Assembly: GCA_025454125.1 (NCBI GenBank) | Contig: JALOPA010000091.1 | Location: forward strand, 1 to 7,034 | Reading direction: 5' to 3' | DNA: 7,034 nt | DNA from: Thermodesulfobacteriota bacterium | GTDB lineage: Bacteria > Desulfobacterota > DSM-4660 > Desulfatiglandales > HGW-15 | Shown: positions 1 to 5,990 of the stretch, one piece after another | How the letters are laid out: each line of letters starts with the position of its first letter | Numbering within the stretch: the first letter of the stretch is position 1 | The notes under the pieces: generated by a model | The model's input: only the letters and a program-made list of their open reading frames with translations | The model's database searches: none | What the model was told of the DNA's origin: nothing | Made by a program: the position numbers and the translations under genes

Positions 1-1484
1 ATCTGCGCCAGGGTCAGAGTGGTGTGTTCGCCCACATGCCCGCCGGACTCGTTCCCTTCCAGGACGACGAAACGCACCCCTGCCTCAAAGGCCATGCGGA
101 GAAGACCTTCGCTCGAAGCAACGTAAATGGGCTGGATTCCTTTGTTCTGAAGCCGGGCCGCATAGGAAGGGTCACCGGCGGCAATGACGGCAAAGGGCGG
201 CCGGTTCTGATCGATCCAAGCGAGCTGTTCTTCCAGACGAGGGTTCTCCGGCAAGGCCACGAAATTGACCGCATAGGGCCGGCCGGCCATGACTTCCTTG
301 AGCCGGGCCAAGTCCTGCTCCAGGTCTGTGCGGGTTTTCACGCCCAGGGCCAGGGTGGGCAGACCCCCTGCTTCGGACACGGCCCGGGCAAAGCCCGGGA
401 CGTCGCTGATCCAGGTCATGGCTCCCTGGATAAAAGGGTATCGGGTGCCCATCGACTGGGCAGCAGAGTTTTCCACCAGAGCATCCCCTATGGCCGGGGC
501 CTGCCGGCAGAGGGTTGCCACTTCGCTGATGAACCCCTCTATGGCCTGGCGGGTGGATCGGCCGAACCGGCCGGCAAAAGCCTCTGCAAAGGCTGCCTCG
601 GGGCCCAGAAACAGAAGATCCTGGCGGCCCATCTCGCTTTCGAGGGCCGGCACGACTCTCTCCTCTACCTTTTGGGCAAAGGCGCGGCGCTCCTGATCCG
701 TAACCTCGCGGCAGAGCAGAGTGCCTGCGTATTGCCTGATTTCTTTGACGGCAATGGAGTTGCCCTTGTCAAAGAAGCGGCAGGAAACCCCGAGGGCCGT
801 GCCCACCACGGCGCTGTGTTCGGGACGCACTCTGGAGAGGCGCTCCTTCACCTTCGGGCTTGCGGAAACCAGGTCTGTCTGCCAGTGGAGGCTCTCGAAC
901 ACGATCCCCCTTGCGCCGCTGCACAAAAAGGCCGCGGCCGCCTCGGGCGTGGCCACGCCTCCCCAGAGGATCAGGCCCGGCACTTGGGCCCCCTGGCCCA
1001 GGGTCATCTCCCTCAGGGTGGAGAAAAGAACGCCTGTGGTCTCGCTGCCCGCGAAGCCGGAGGCTTCGATGCCTTTGAGCGCAATGGCCTCGACGTTCCA
1101 CTTGGGTTGAAGGGCAAGACCGAGAAAATCCGGGTCCCCGCTGATGGGCACGACGGTGTACCGGTCGGACAAATCGCGGGCCCGCTCAAGAAAAGTCTCT
1201 GCCTTGGCGGGTGCGATGGACGGATGGAATTCCACCCAAAGGGTGGACACGCTGGAGTCCTGGAGAAACCGCTCGATTGCGGGCTCCATGAATTGCTGGG
1301 CGGAGATCTTCACCTCCTTTGCACCCGCAGCCTCGAGGGGCGTTGCGAGGTTCACCGTGCGAGCTCCGCTGATGTCGAAGAGGGCTACAGTGGAGGTCCG
1401 GCGGGCCGTGTCGACCACGGCAGGGTTGATCTCATCGGGTCTCCACACGAAAGCGAGAATCGGGTTTGACGGCATCTTGGTCAT
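1..1484 (-). CDS. Large Pfa/PKS-like synthase, N-terminal part with two tandem nitronate-monooxygenase (PfaD-like) domains; 3' end outside window
   Basis: The reading frame is open from an ATG at 1484 to the window edge (494 codons plus 2 nt), so only the N-terminus is visible. It starts straight into an FMN-type TIM-barrel fold of the nitronate monooxygenase/enoyl reductase (PfaD, 2-nitropropane dioxygenase) family. Domain 1 covers about residues 8-335 and shows LKGIEASGFAGSETT at 137-150 and LWGGVATPEAAAAFL at 173-187. Domain 2 begins near 345 with FIQGAMTWISD (351-361) and shows LEGNESGGHVGEHTT (475-489), the flavin-phosphate/active-site loop type. In this family such domains reduce enoyl-ACP intermediates and, when fused, precede KS, AT, ACP, KR and DH domains; those would lie outside the window. 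An in-frame TGA lies four codons upstream of the ATG, so the start is here or at the ATG three codons in. AAGGA lies about 13 nt upstream, a loose ribosome site. The gene is 46 nt downstream of the DUF374 gene, probably cotranscribed. The multidomain nature is inferred; a two-domain reductase is the alternative. Confidence 0.8.
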   Translation of the reverse strand, partial: MTKMPSNPILAFVWRPDEINPAVVDTARRTSTVALFDISGARTVNLATPLEAAGAKEVKISAQQFMEPAIERFLQDSSVSTLWVEFHPSIAPAKAETFLERARDLSDRYTVVPISGDPDFLGLALQPKWNVEAIALKGIEASGFAGSETTGVLFSTLREMTLGQGAQVPGLILWGGVATPEAAAAFLCSGARGIVFESLHWQTDLVSASPKVKERLSRVRPEHSAVVGTALGVSCRFFDKGNSIAVKEIRQYAGTLLCREVTDQERRAFAQKVEERVVPALESEMGRQDLLFLGPEAAFAEAFAGRFGRSTRQAIEGFISEVATLCRQAPAIGDALVENSAAQSMGTRYPFIQGAMTWISDVPGFARAVSEAGGLPTLALGVKTRTDLEQDLARLKEVMAGRPYAVNFVALPENPRLEEQLAWIDQNRPPFAVIAAGDPSYAARLQNKGIQPIYVASSEGLLRMAFEAGVRFVVLEGNESGGHVGEHTTLTLAQ

Positions 1485-1530
1485 AGGGGTCGTTCAATCC
1501 TTCTTTTGTATTGATTCCTTCCCTTAACGA

Positions 1531-2214
1531 TTAAAGAGGGTGGTCCCAGCCCGAACTCAGGTCGGCCTGGGCGTACCCCTCCGTGAGTCTCCGCTCGATC
1601 TCCGCCCTGAATTCCTCGTTTCGGGCCGGATCCAGGTCCTGGGGCACGACAAGGGGAGGGCCCCATTCGATGGTCACCTTGCTGAAAGGTTTGGGGACCA
1701 GGAATCGGTCCCAGCTTCCCATGATCCAGGCTCGGTCAGCGGAGACAAAGACCGGCAGGATGACGGCACCGGATATCTGGGCCATGCTGATCAGCCCGGG
1801 TTTCACGATGCCCTTGGGCCCTTGAGGCCCATCCACAGTGTGAATGACTGCCGGATTTTTCTTCAGTGCCTTTAAAATGGCCACCAGAGCCGCCGCTCCA
1901 CCTCTTGTGCTGGACCCTCTCACCGGCACGAGTCCCAACCGCTCTGCGAGCTTTGCGGCCATCTCTCCGTCTCGGCTCTGGCTGATCATGACAATGGGCT
2001 TGAAGTTCCTGAACTTCGTGACATAGGCCAGAGCCGGCAGAAAGCGTTGATGCCACACGGCGACGATGACCCGCCCATAATCAGCAAAACAGCCGAGCAG
2101 GATTTCTTCACCCACCACCCTCACCCTCAGCAGGAAAAGGTAGAAGCGGAGAATGTAGTAGAATACCGGCATCAACCGATAGATGAGAAGATGACGCGCT
2201 TTCCAGATACCCAA
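1531..2214 (-). CDS. DUF374 family protein, lysophospholipid acyltransferase-like
   Basis: The 227-residue product matches the DUF374 (LPLAT-superfamily) pattern. It has a hydrophobic N-terminal segment (about 9-30) likely to anchor or embed it in the inner membrane, WHQRFLP (54-60), SQSRDGE (78-84), VPVRGSSTRGG (96-106) and VDGPQGPKG (127-135). The classical HX4D acyltransferase motif is absent: the residue five after His55 is Pro60. This is usual for DUF374, whose exact reaction is not settled; acyl transfer to a lipid or lipid A-type acceptor is the usual prediction. The start is a TTG, chosen because GAGGA sits 9 nt upstream and an in-frame TGA lies five codons further up; the first ATG (codon 15) would cut into the hydrophobic segment. 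A strong promoter candidate lies just upstream. Lying between a ketosynthase and a large synthase, it may transfer their acyl product to a membrane acceptor (inference). Confidence 0.88.
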   Translation of the reverse strand: MGIWKARHLLIYRLMPVFYYILRFYLFLLRVRVVGEEILLGCFADYGRVIVAVWHQRFLPALAYVTKFRNFKPIVMISQSRDGEMAAKLAERLGLVPVRGSSTRGGAAALVAILKALKKNPAVIHTVDGPQGPKGIVKPGLISMAQISGAVILPVFVSADRAWIMGSWDRFLVPKPFSKVTIEWGPPLVVPQDLDPARNEEFRAEIERRLTEGYAQADLSSGWDHPL

Positions 2215-2265
2215 TGAAATGATTCCTCACAGTCGGCCGCCAAGAACCGGTCTAGCCTGGTCGAA

Positions 2266-2294
2266 AGTATATTGAGAGTGTCCTCATGTGTCAA
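2266..2294 (-). promoter_or_regulatory. Near-consensus sigma70 promoter for the DUF374/synthase unit
   Basis: On the minus strand a perfect -35 box TTGACA (2289-2294) is followed by a 17-nt spacer and TATACT (2266-2271), five of six matches to the -10 consensus. Transcription would begin near 2259, giving a leader of about 45 nt before the TTG start at 2214. The spacer contains the dyad TGAG-N6-CTCA (2274-2287), which could be a small operator, though short dyads arise by chance. The ketosynthase gene stops 40 nt upstream and no clear terminator separates it from this site, so readthrough from the ACP promoter may add to expression. Confidence 0.62.
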
Positions 2295-2334
2295 GGCGTG
2301 GGCATCGGGGTTTCGGCACTGCGGATCTCTCGTC

Positions 2335-3699
2335 TCACCGATACTCACGGAGGATGAGGGCGGCATTGTGACCGCCGAATCCGAAGGACTGGGACAGGCC
2401 GGTCCGAATGGGATAGGAGGCGACTTGGGTGACGAAATTCAAATCCTTCATGGGATGATCGAGGTTCCGGCACACGTGGGTCGTTTGATGAACAATGCTG
2501 AGAGCCGTGACCAGCGCCTCGATGGCGCCCGAAGCTCCCAGGGTGTGTCCGATCAGGGATTTGGTGGAATTGATGAGCACGTCTTTCCTGAAAACCTGTT
2601 CGATCACCGCAGTCTCTGTTTCGTCGTTCAAGCGAGTTCCGGTTCCATGGGCATTGATGTAATCAATTTCCTCCGCGGTAATCCCGGCGTCGGCAAAGGC
2701 AAGCCGGAGCATCCTCGTGATCTGAGCGCCGCTGCTCTCCATCATCATGATGTTGAATCCGTCGCAGGTCTCTCCGTAGCCGATGATTTCGGCCAGGATC
2801 TTGGCCCCGCGTTTCCGGGCGCGTTCCAGATCTTCAATGACCAAGACCGCGCCCCCGCCTTCGCTGAAGAGAAATCCGGTTCGGTCCTTGTCAAAGGGGC
2901 GATTGGCTTTGTCCGGATGGTCATTGTCGAGAGCCAGGGCCCGGACGGCGTCAAATCCCATGAAGACTCCGCCATAATCGTCGCGCAGGAACTCCACGCC
3001 GCCGACCAGAGCCGCATCCAGTTCCCCGGCCCGCACCGCTTTGAACCCGTAGCCTATGGCCACGGTTCCGGAGGCGCACGCAGCGGAGTAGGAGTTGTTG
3101 CTTCCGCGCAGGTTGAACTTGATCCCCACATTGGCGGAGCAGGCATTGGGCATGGTCATCGAAACCGCAAACGGGTTGAAGCGCCTGGGGTGGAGCATCC
3201 GGTCGTGGGCCTGCTGGAGAATCTCACGGACAGGGTGATCTCCCAGCTGGCCTATGGCTTTGGCCAGCTGTTCCTTTTGCCGGAGGAGGACCTGGTAGCT
3301 GTAGCAGGAGGCAAAAGTGCTCAATCCCCCGATCCCCGTGCCCATGAAGACGCCGGTCCTCTCTTGATCCAGGGAGGGAATGGAATAGGTGTTTCGCTTG
3401 TGGTCAAGCAGGGTGTACTCCAGACCGGCGGAGTCAAGGGCTTGAAAAGCGCAGGCGACGGCGATCAGACTGCTGCAATCCAGTTGTTTTTCCTCGATGC
3501 GGCCGATGCCGTATCTGGATGAATCGATTGCCGGCAGGGGAGAGGAGATCTGAGAATGGAAATCCCCGTACTGAAGCCAGTGCTCCGGGATTCTTTCGAC
3601 CCTGGTTTTCGCTTCCAGACAGCTTTTCCAGAACTCATCAGGATTCTGCCCGATCGCTGAAATAACTCCCCAACCGGTGATGACGACTCGTTTTCTCAT
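2335..3699 (-). CDS. Beta-ketoacyl-ACP synthase, FabF/KAS II family
   Basis: A 454-residue thiolase-fold condensing enzyme that extends an acyl chain by decarboxylative condensation with malonyl-ACP in the cytoplasm. It starts with the usual RVVITGWGVISAIG (4-17). All catalytic residues are present: nucleophile Cys208 in AACASG, His351 in NAHGTGT, Lys380 in STKS and His385 in IGHTLGASG. The closing glycine-rich loop is SFGFGGHNA (438-446). It is therefore an active ketosynthase and not a chain-length factor lacking the cysteine. FabF is usually about 410 residues; the extra length falls largely at about 138-170, between GTGIGG and the NPFAVS segment, as a charged, probably helical insertion. 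The start lies 3 nt after the ACP stop codon, showing translational coupling; the ribosome site (AGGCG) is weak. Pairing with a dedicated ACP and a nearby large synthase suggests secondary lipid or polyketide work rather than housekeeping fatty-acid synthesis, although a fatty-acid role cannot be excluded. Confidence 0.93.
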   Translation of the reverse strand: MRKRVVITGWGVISAIGQNPDEFWKSCLEAKTRVERIPEHWLQYGDFHSQISSPLPAIDSSRYGIGRIEEKQLDCSSLIAVACAFQALDSAGLEYTLLDHKRNTYSIPSLDQERTGVFMGTGIGGLSTFASCYSYQVLLRQKEQLAKAIGQLGDHPVREILQQAHDRMLHPRRFNPFAVSMTMPNACSANVGIKFNLRGSNNSYSAACASGTVAIGYGFKAVRAGELDAALVGGVEFLRDDYGGVFMGFDAVRALALDNDHPDKANRPFDKDRTGFLFSEGGGAVLVIEDLERARKRGAKILAEIIGYGETCDGFNIMMMESSGAQITRMLRLAFADAGITAEEIDYINAHGTGTRLNDETETAVIEQVFRKDVLINSTKSLIGHTLGASGAIEALVTALSIVHQTTHVCRNLDHPMKDLNFVTQVASYPIRTGLSQSFGFGGHNAALILREYR

Positions 3700-3702
3700 G
3701 GG

Positions 3703-3969
3703 CTACGCCTGGGGTGCGCTTTCTTCCATGGCTATAACGTAATTCACGGCGTCCTTGACGCTGACAAGCTTCTCCGCATCCTCGTCCGGGATCGTGCGGT
3801 CAAAGACTTCCTCAAACTCCATGAGCAGGGTGATGATGTCCAGGGATTCGGCCTTCAGATCGTCCATGAATTTCGTCTCCATAGAGATCCGGCTCTCCTC
3901 CACCTTGAACACTTCCGCCACCACCTTTCTCACTTTTGCAAACACTTCCTCTTGTGTCATTTGAGCCAT
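3703..3969 (-). CDS. Acyl carrier protein
   Basis: An 88-residue acidic four-helix carrier protein. The phosphopantetheine attachment site is Ser42 in DDLKAESLDIITLLMEFEE (36-54). The typical DSL triplet reads ESL here, a conservative change. Helix I (about 5-22) and the C-terminal DAEKLVSVKDAVNYV (58-72) are typical. The start ATG has AAAGG 9-10 nt upstream, a good ribosome site; an ATG three codons later is less well placed. It is the first gene of the minus-strand group, 3 nt before the ketosynthase and preceded by a promoter candidate. It most likely carries the growing chain for that ketosynthase and perhaps for the large synthase downstream, after activation by a phosphopantetheinyl transferase not in this window. 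Confidence 0.93.
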   Translation of the reverse strand: MAQMTQEEVFAKVRKVVAEVFKVEESRISMETKFMDDLKAESLDIITLLMEFEEVFDRTIPDEDAEKLVSVKDAVNYVIAMEESAPQA

Positions 3970-4229
3970 ACCGGGTTACCTTTCTTTGCCGTTCTCGCTC
4001 CGTGGAGCTCTAACCGGAATAAGAGCCTGCTGACCCGGGAGCGATTTTTTCTAATATACCAAAAAGATTCCAGGATTCAAAGAGGACAGCCGATTACCTT
4101 TACAGGAAAAAGTTCGGGATTTCAACCAAAAAGGCTGGCGAAAAAGCAATAGACACGAACCTGCGCAGAGTGATAAGTTACCGGCCGAATTGGCTCACCG
4201 TGGGCTTTGCTGAAGAGGATTTGGCCGCC
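3970..4229. other. Divergent intergenic region between the ACP and heptose-kinase genes
   Basis: This 260-nt gap separates the two oppositely transcribed groups. It is more A/T-rich in its middle (about 4045-4150) than the genes around it and holds the minus-strand promoter candidate. No convincing sigma70 or sigma54 promoter was found for the plus-strand kinase gene. The plus frame is open back to a GTG at 4170, but family comparison places the kinase start at 4230, so the region is probably non-coding. No hairpin longer than five base pairs stood out by eye. Confidence 0.5.
4053..4080 (-). promoter_or_regulatory. Sigma70-like promoter upstream of the ACP gene
   Basis: On the minus strand TTGAAT (4075-4080) is followed by a 16-nt spacer and TATATT (4053-4058), close to the -35 and -10 consensus. 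The start site would be near 4046, giving a leader of about 77 nt before the ACP ATG at 3969. It sits in the A/T-rich part of the divergent region and is the best minus-strand candidate there. Confidence 0.5.
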
Positions 4230-5246
4230 ATGATCCAAGAGATGGTTTTTGACCTGAATCCGGCGTCCCTGGCCGGAGCGATCGATGCGTTCCCGAAAAC
4301 CAGGGTCCTGGTCATCGGAGACATCATCATGGACGAATACATCTGGGGGGAGGTCTCCCGCATCTCTCCGGAGGCGCCCGTTCCTGTGGTCGACGTGAAG
4401 CGGGAGACGAAGATGCTGGGAGGCGCGGGAAACGTGGTGAGCAACATCTCCTCCCTGGGCGGAGAGGCGATCCTCTGCGGGATCGTGGGGGACGATTCCA
4501 GGGGCCGTCAGGTGAAGAAAATGGTCAGAAGCCTGGGGGCCACCACCGAGGGAATTCTCGAAGAGCCGCAAAGGCCGACCACCATCAAGACCAGGATCGT
4601 GGCCCAGCACCAACAGGTCGTGCGGTTCGACCGGGAAAGCCGGAGGGAGATCCTCCCGGAAAGCGTCGAGAGGTTGCTCGGCTTCGTGAGCAAGATGCGG
4701 AAAAACATCCACGCCATCGTGGTGTCGGATTACGCGAAGGGCGTGATCTCTCCTCAACTCATGAAAGGCCTGAGCGCGCTGGTGGCCGGTTCCGGCGTGG
4801 TCCTCGGGGTCGATCCCAAAAAGAGCAACTTCGAGTACTACAAGGGCATTGACGTCATCACTCCCAACCACCACGAGGCCAGCACGTTTTCAGGGATTGA
4901 GATCATCGATGAGAAGACTCTGGAGCGGGCAGGGAAGCACATCCTCTGCAAATTGAAGTGCCGCTCGGTTCTGATCACCCAGGGCAAGGACGGGATGACG
5001 CTCTTTGAGAAGAGAGGGGAGCCGGTTCACATCCCGACCGTGGCACGGAAAGTGTTTGATGTGACGGGGGCCGGTGACACGGTGATCAGCACCTTCTGCC
5101 TGGGACTGGCCGCAGGGATGGATCTGAAATCAGCGGCCGTGATCTCGAACTTTGCAGCCGGCATCGTGGTGGGGGAGGTGGGAACCTCCACGGTGAAGGC
5201 CGAAGAGCTCAAGAGAGTGATCTGCGAGAGACTGGGGAAAGCGTAA
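4230..5246 (+). CDS. rfaE1: D-glycero-beta-D-manno-heptose-7-phosphate kinase (HldA/RfaE1)
   Basis: A PfkB/ribokinase-fold sugar kinase that phosphorylates heptose 7-phosphate with ATP to heptose 1,7-bisphosphate, a cytoplasmic step of ADP-heptose synthesis for the LPS inner core. With the start at 4230 it is 338 residues. The family signature VLVIGDIIMDEYIWGEVSRI runs from 26, followed by SPEAPVPVV (46-54), LGGAGNVVSNI (63-73), the first PfkB motif, and DVTGAGDT (277-284), the second, with catalytic base Asp283. TPNHHEA (211-217) is also typical. There is no C-terminal nucleotidyltransferase domain, so this is the split HldA form and a separate HldC/RfaE2 is expected elsewhere. The ATG at 4230 is preferred over an in-frame GTG at 4170 because AGAGGA lies about 10 nt upstream and family members have short leaders before the first strand; the GTG would add 20 unusual residues. 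No promoter was recognised. Confidence 0.92.
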   Translation: MIQEMVFDLNPASLAGAIDAFPKTRVLVIGDIIMDEYIWGEVSRISPEAPVPVVDVKRETKMLGGAGNVVSNISSLGGEAILCGIVGDDSRGRQVKKMVRSLGATTEGILEEPQRPTTIKTRIVAQHQQVVRFDRESRREILPESVERLLGFVSKMRKNIHAIVVSDYAKGVISPQLMKGLSALVAGSGVVLGVDPKKSNFEYYKGIDVITPNHHEASTFSGIEIIDEKTLERAGKHILCKLKCRSVLITQGKDGMTLFEKRGEPVHIPTVARKVFDVTGAGDTVISTFCLGLAAGMDLKSAAVISNFAAGIVVGEVGTSTVKAEELKRVICERLGKA

Positions 5247-5250
5247 GAAA

Positions 5251-5363
5251 GGTACAAGGTACAAGGTATAAGGTGCAAGGTATAAGGTGTAAGGCATGAG
5301 GGATACGGCATCCGGTTGGGAGTGATCCGTGAACCGTGAACCGTGTACCTTGTACCTTGTACC
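5251..5363. repeat. Palindrome of 7-nt repeats (GGTRYAA type) with 18-bp perfect outer arms
   Basis: Starting 4 nt after the kinase stop, the plus strand carries six consecutive heptads: GGTACAA, GGTACAA, GGTATAA, GGTGCAA, GGTATAA, GGTGTAA (5251-5292). A degenerate centre (5293-5321) includes the mini-hairpin GGAT-ACGGC-ATCC (5301-5313). Six heptads in the opposite orientation follow (5322-5363); read on the minus strand they are GGTACAA, GGTACAA, GGTACAC, GGTTCAC, GGTTCAC, GGATCAC. The outermost 18 nt (5251-5268 and 5346-5363) are perfectly complementary and pairing weakens toward the centre. No T-run follows, so it is not a standard intrinsic terminator, though its RNA could fold strongly between the kinase and DUF4416 genes. 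Confidence 0.9.
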
Positions 5364-5437
5364 ACTGTGCGACACCTCAGGTAGCATGCCCGGGCGCCGG
5401 TGCATGAGAGCGATGGAGGAGGCTTGCATCAGATCTC

Positions 5438-5971
5438 ATGAGTACTCCGAAAGAAGCCGATGAGGTCAAGCTCGTGGCAAGCCTCTTTTCCCCTGAGGAG
5501 AATATCCTCGAAGAGCTCATCGCCGAGCTCCAGAGGGCGTACGGATCCGCAGACTGGATCAGCCCCCCTCTTTTCTTTGACAGGACAAGGTACTACGAAA
5601 AAGAGATGGGCTGGCCTCTTCACCGGCGATTCCTCTCTTTCAGGGAGCTCATCCGGCCTGAGGCGATCGTGGACGTCAAGCTTCAGACCAACGAAATGGA
5701 GATCCGCTATCTTCAGGAGGGAAAGCGAAGGGTCAACATTGACCCAGGATACGTTGCCCTGGAAAGGCTGGTGCTCGCCACGGGGAAGAACTACACGCAC
5801 CGGCTGTATCTCTCAAAGGGGATCTATGCGGACCTGACCCTGGTCTTTCATCAGGGGAGTTTTCAGACCCTGGCCTGGACTTACCGGGACTACGCGGACC
5901 CGGCGGTCATCGGCTACTTCAACGACATCCGGGAACGCTACAAAAACCAGCTCCGCGGACTGAGCGGCTGA
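5438..5971 (+). CDS. DUF4416 family protein
   Basis: A 177-residue soluble protein matching the full length of DUF4416, a family of unknown function. Recognisable family blocks are VKLVASLFSPE (10-20), FFDRTRYYEKEMG (46-58), RRFLSF (63-68), DVKLQTNEME (79-88), RRVNIDPGYV (97-106), LVLATGKNYTHRLYL (111-125), GIYADLTL (128-135) and WTYRDY (147-152). Conserved Asp, Tyr, Glu, Lys and His residues suggest a binding or catalytic site, but no reaction is established. The ATG is the only good start. A very strong GGAGGAGG lies at 5415-5422, but about 15 nt from the ATG, further than ideal, and the frame is open upstream only to 5408. The gene lies between two structured intergenic repeats and upstream of yicC, a neighbourhood recalled from other Desulfobacterota. 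Confidence 0.88.
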   Translation: MSTPKEADEVKLVASLFSPEENILEELIAELQRAYGSADWISPPLFFDRTRYYEKEMGWPLHRRFLSFRELIRPEAIVDVKLQTNEMEIRYLQEGKRRVNIDPGYVALERLVLATGKNYTHRLYLSKGIYADLTLVFHQGSFQTLAWTYRDYADPAVIGYFNDIRERYKNQLRGLSG

Positions 5972-5990
5972 CGCAGCGCAAATCAGGAGT

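Noticed and set aside
24..1469. Long plus-strand open frame of 481 codons opposite the synthase
   Set aside because: It is antisense to a frame with clear PfaD/nitronate-monooxygenase motifs. Its translation has no recognisable domain and is rich in Gly, His and Arg, as expected for a GC-rich shadow frame.
2272..3522. Plus-strand open frame of 416 codons opposite the ketosynthase
   Set aside because: The minus strand encodes a ketosynthase with all catalytic residues, and the plus translation resembles no family. A shadow frame.
4190..4215. Sigma54-type promoter (TTGGC...TTTGC) before the heptose kinase
   Set aside because: The GG and GC elements are about 17 nt apart rather than the required 12 or so, and the spacing cannot be rescued by another register.
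4170..4229. GTG start at 4170 adding 20 residues to the heptose kinase
   Set aside because: There is no ribosome site before it, the added residues have no counterpart in the family, and the ATG at 4230 has AGAGGA at good spacing.
4122..4874. Minus-strand 250-codon frame opposite the heptose kinase
   Set aside because: It overlaps the well-supported kinase and extends into the divergent gap. Its composition, rich in His, Asp and Arg, is typical of a reverse-frame artefact.
5251..5363. CRISPR-like array
   Set aside because: The units are 7 nt, contiguous and without spacers, and they reverse orientation in the middle.
5027..5429. Minus-strand frames with Tyr/Leu/Pro repeats (TLYLVP-like) over the heptad element
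   Set aside because: A 7-nt repeat read in triplets gives a 7-residue peptide period. The peptides are a by-product of the DNA repeat and also run into the kinase coding region.
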